From: Jeotgalibaca ciconiae
GTDB lineage: Bacteria > Bacillota > Bacilli > Lactobacillales > Aerococcaceae
Assembly (NCBI RefSeq): GCF_003955755.1
Contig: NZ_CP034465.1
Coordinates: 186,001 to 250,000 of the forward strand
Length of the DNA stretch: 64,000 nucleotides
Reading direction: 5' to 3'
In this document: positions 61,602-64,000 of the stretch, piece after piece
How positions within the stretch are numbered: position 1 is the stretch's first letter
Layout: each line of letters opens with the position of its first letter
Position numbers and translations under genes: made by a program
The notes under the pieces: model-generated
What the model was told of the DNA's origin: nothing
Databases searched by the model: none
Seen by the model: the letters and a program-made list of their open reading frames with translations, nothing else

Positions 61602-63311
61602 TTAGAAAAGGCGTGCAACCCGATCATAGTGTATGAATTTTTCTGTAAAGACATAAGGATCTTTCATCCCAATGTGTCTTGCAAAGGTAAATAGACTTGT
61701 TTCTTTTAAGGAAGAACGTTCAATAATTTCAGGACTGACTAATATATAGACAGGACTTGCATCAGCGATAACTTTTCCTTTTGATACTACAATTGCTCTT
61801 TTTGTATACTCAATCATTAAATGAATATCATGTGTGACAAGTAAAACAGTCACTCCTTGCAAATGGATAGACTGTAAAAAATTTAAAATCTCTGTGTAAC
61901 GAAGGAAATCCTGCCCCGCAGTTGGTTCATCGACAATAATCATTTTAGGACTTAATGCAAGTACGGAAGCAATTGCCACTCTTCGCAACTGCCCAAAACT
62001 TAAAGCGTTCATTGGCAAGTCACGAATGTATTGTAAACTGCATACTTCGATTACTTTCTCGACCCGATGTGAAATCTCTTCCTCAGAATAACCTTCTTCT
62101 TTTAGCCGAAAGGACAATTCCTCATAGATATTGTCTTGCGTAATCGTTTCAAGAGGATTTTGTGGGACATAGCCTACTAATTTTTTCATCTTTTGTGCAT
62201 TAAAATCAGTAATTTCTTCGCCCTTCCAGAACAACTTTCCAGTTTTTAATTTTTCTTGACCGGATAAAATTTTTACCAGAGTTGTTTTCCCAGAGCCATT
62301 TGGACCGATTAGGCTTAGAATCTCACCTTCCATGATTTTAAAGCTTACGTCGTCTATAATATTTTCTTTGTTCCATGGATATTTAAAGGTAGCATCCTGA
62401 ATTTCCAGTAACACCTCATCATTAGATGGATACTGGAATTGAGGCAAATAAGATAGCCAACGCTCCATATCTTCTCTTAAATTGGGACCGTTTACTTCGT
62501 CAACGTTATCCAAACTGTGAACATAATCCAAATTAACGCCCGCATACCTCATTGCAGTAATATATAAAGGCTCACGTATACCAATATCACTTAAAATATC
62601 CGTTTTCAGTATTTCTGATGGGTTTCCATCTGCGATGATGCGTCCTTCAGAAAATAAAATTAAACGGTCAATTGGATAAGCAAGCGCGTCTTCTAAACGA
62701 TGTTCAATAATCATTACAGTTGAATTAGTATCTCTTTCTAATGAATCAATAAACTTCATCGTCAAATCGCCTGATTTTGGATCAAGATTCGCTAGTGGTT
62801 CATCAAAAATAAGCAGAGGCTTGTCATTTACAAAAAGCCCCGCTGTCTTCATCTTTTCAAATTGATTATCCGTTAACTGACTAAAGCTTTCCTGCAAAGA
62901 AGGAAATTTACTTAAAAACCATTTCATTCCAGCTAGCTTTTTTTGCTCTAAGTAACTTTGAAACGGCTGAATAGCGGTAGAAAAACCAGTCGAGTATTCT
63001 TTCTCTCTTTCTCTCACTGCTTCTCCGCTATCTTCCATATGAATCGCTAACTCGTTTGGCAGAAAATTAGAGATTCTCTTCTTTTCATTATCTTGTCCAT
63101 AGGTAATCGTCCCTGTGTAATCGTCGTTATCTTTACTTGGCAAAATCCCAGATATACAACGAGCGAAGGTGGATTTCCCTGAGCCACTTGGCCCGATGAC
63201 AAGAATTTTTTCCCCTTCATAAATCGTCACATTAATTTCTTTAAGAATTGGAAAATTTTGATCTGAATAGGTAAAGGTAAAATCTTGAAGTGTAATAAGT
63301 GGCTTTCTCAT
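61602..63311 (-). CDS. Dual-domain ECF-type ABC ATPase with degenerate first domain, orphan
   Basis: 569 residues from ATG 63311 (AAAGGAGGTGG before it; the longer frame runs into murB). Two ABC domains. The first (about 1-245) has Walker A GPSGSGKST, Walker B LLIFDEPLANLD and switch IEHR, but where LSGGQ should be it reads LTDNQFEKM, and the Q-loop region is unlike the family. The second (about 290-540) is canonical: GPNGSGKTT, LSFGQLRR, IIVDEPTAGQD, THD. Family members energise vitamin uptake with S and T proteins, none of which is adjacent here. Lies 22 bases after murB. Confidence 0.85.
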   Translation of the reverse strand: MRKPLITLQDFTFTYSDQNFPILKEINVTIYEGEKILVIGPSGSGKSTFARCISGILPSKDNDDYTGTITYGQDNEKKRISNFLPNELAIHMEDSGEAVREREKEYSTGFSTAIQPFQSYLEQKKLAGMKWFLSKFPSLQESFSQLTDNQFEKMKTAGLFVNDKPLLIFDEPLANLDPKSGDLTMKFIDSLERDTNSTVMIIEHRLEDALAYPIDRLILFSEGRIIADGNPSEILKTDILSDIGIREPLYITAMRYAGVNLDYVHSLDNVDEVNGPNLREDMERWLSYLPQFQYPSNDEVLLEIQDATFKYPWNKENIIDDVSFKIMEGEILSLIGPNGSGKTTLVKILSGQEKLKTGKLFWKGEEITDFNAQKMKKLVGYVPQNPLETITQDNIYEELSFRLKEEGYSEEEISHRVEKVIEVCSLQYIRDLPMNALSFGQLRRVAIASVLALSPKMIIVDEPTAGQDFLRYTEILNFLQSIHLQGVTVLLVTHDIHLMIEYTKRAIVVSKGKVIADASPVYILVSPEIIERSSLKETSLFTFARHIGMKDPYVFTEKFIHYDRVARLF

Positions 63312-63333
63312 GGAATCCACCTCCTTTATTTTT

Positions 63334-63999
63334 TTAGGAAGACATTCTTTCTGCCACATTTTCAAATGATTCAAGGATAGAATCTTCCCCAATAATTCGT
63401 ACTTCTGTCTCTAATTTTACCTGATACACATCCCAGATTACTTCTTGGATATGAGAAATCATTTCAATATAATCTGTTGCTGTTGCTTGATTAATATTCA
63501 CAATAAATCCAGCGTGTTTGGTAGAAATTTGTGCGCCGCCCAAAATTTTTCCTTGAAGACCTGCATCCTGAATTAGTTTTCCAGTAAAGTAGCCCGTTGG
63601 CCGTTTGAAAACACTTCCGCAAGAGGGATATTCTAAAGGTTGTTTAGAAGTACGCAACTCTGTTAACTCATCCATTTTTTCAGAAATCTTTTCTTTTTTC
63701 CCTTTTTCTAACGCAAAAACTGTCTCAACCACAATATCGCCTGTTTCTTGAATTTTACTGTGTCGATAGCTGAATTCAAGCTCTTCATTTTTATAAATTT
63801 TTCGTTCACCTGTCAACGTGACAACTTCAACCGTTTCAATTACTGTTTTAACTTCTCCACCATATGCGCCAGCATTCATAAAGACGGCACCGCCGACACT
63901 CCCGGGAATCCCGCATGCAAATTCCAAGCCGGTTAAATTTTCATACAAGGCACGTTTCGATGTATCAATTAACTTTGCACCGCTTTGCACGACCAAGTG
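63334..63999 (-). CDS. murB: UDP-N-acetylenolpyruvoylglucosamine reductase, 3' part (5' end outside window)
   Basis: About 221 residues of Mur[27 protein letters not shown] (FAD and substrate loop), [23 protein letters not shown] with the catalytic Ser, and the C-terminal HAGFIVN and [10 protein letters not shown]. It reduces the enolpyruvyl ether to make UDP-MurNAc for peptidoglycan. The frame is open to the window edge, and the N-terminal FAD domain begins outside. In enterococci murB is commonly followed by potABCD; here an ECF ATPase gene is interposed. Confidence 0.95.
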   Translation of the reverse strand, partial: HLVVQSGAKLIDTSKRALYENLTGLEFACGIPGSVGGAVFMNAGAYGGEVKTVIETVEVVTLTGERKIYKNEELEFSYRHSKIQETGDIVVETVFALEKGKKEKISEKMDELTELRTSKQPLEYPSCGSVFKRPTGYFTGKLIQDAGLQGKILGGAQISTKHAGFIVNINQATATDYIEMISHIQEVIWDVYQVKLETEVRIIGEDSILESFENVAERMSS

Positions 64000-64000
64000 A

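Noticed and set aside
1-64000. tRNA, rRNA or CRISPR arrays
   Set aside because: No tRNA-like cloverleaf, rRNA segment or regularly spaced short direct repeats were seen; the only direct repeats are the 213-bp element and the integrase arm sites.

Overview
The window is low-GC Gram-positive DNA. Its gene content (mevalonate-pathway genes, coaA-guaA, potABCD next to murB, an iron-sulfur serine dehydratase, ECF transporters, a T-box leader) points to an Enterococcaceae chromosome, most likely Enterococcus. The species cannot be settled from this sequence. A conjugative element carrying tet(M) interrupts the chromosome between about 21.7 and 42.4 kb.

Left arm, 1-21.7 kb. The end of a DUF1697 gene and a hotdog thioesterase are followed by a stress-export module: a PadR repressor, its partner membrane protein, an OmpR-type two-component system, and a heterodimeric ABC exporter with one degenerate ATP site. 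Next come an RpiR/SIS regulator, an ECF vitamin-type transporter operon with a PHP-family hydrolase, a cold-shock protein, a nucleoside deaminase, and an M20 peptidase behind a T-box leader that I read as methionine-specific. A disulfide oxidoreductase, an AI-2E family permease and a MetE-like protein follow. Three nearly identical 213-bp repeats sit here, each directly after the T-tract of an intrinsic terminator.

Integrative conjugative element, 21737-42358 (about 20.6 kb). The order is attL, orf23, orf22, a Mom-like gene, orf21 (coupling protein), oriT, orf20 (relaxase), a small unknown gene, orf19, an Abi_C gene, ardA (orf18), a second HEPN-like gene, orf17-orf13, the tet(M) attenuator and leader peptide, tet(M), orf6, orf9, orf7, orf8, a DUF3173 gene, a tyrosine integrase and attR. 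The backbone is Tn916-like, but integrase and target (3' end of guaA) are those of the Tn5801 group. The additions around orf22-orf17 look like defence and counter-defence genes (DNA modification, abortive infection, antirestriction, HEPN). Two of them carry their own extended -10 promoters and sit upstream of terminators.

Right arm, 42.3-64 kb. guaA and coaA run leftward. A small membrane protein and a TctA-like permease precede mvk-mvaD-mvaK2-fni, the mevalonate-to-isopentenyl-diphosphate steps. Then come azlCD (branched-chain amino acid export), an MgtC/SapB protein, pdp and rpiA (nucleoside and pentose salvage), sdaAB-sdaAA (serine to pyruvate), the polyamine operon with its own cupin regulator, an orphan dual-ATPase ECF gene with a degenerate first domain, and the 3' part of murB at the edge. 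No rRNA or tRNA gene and no CRISPR array was seen.
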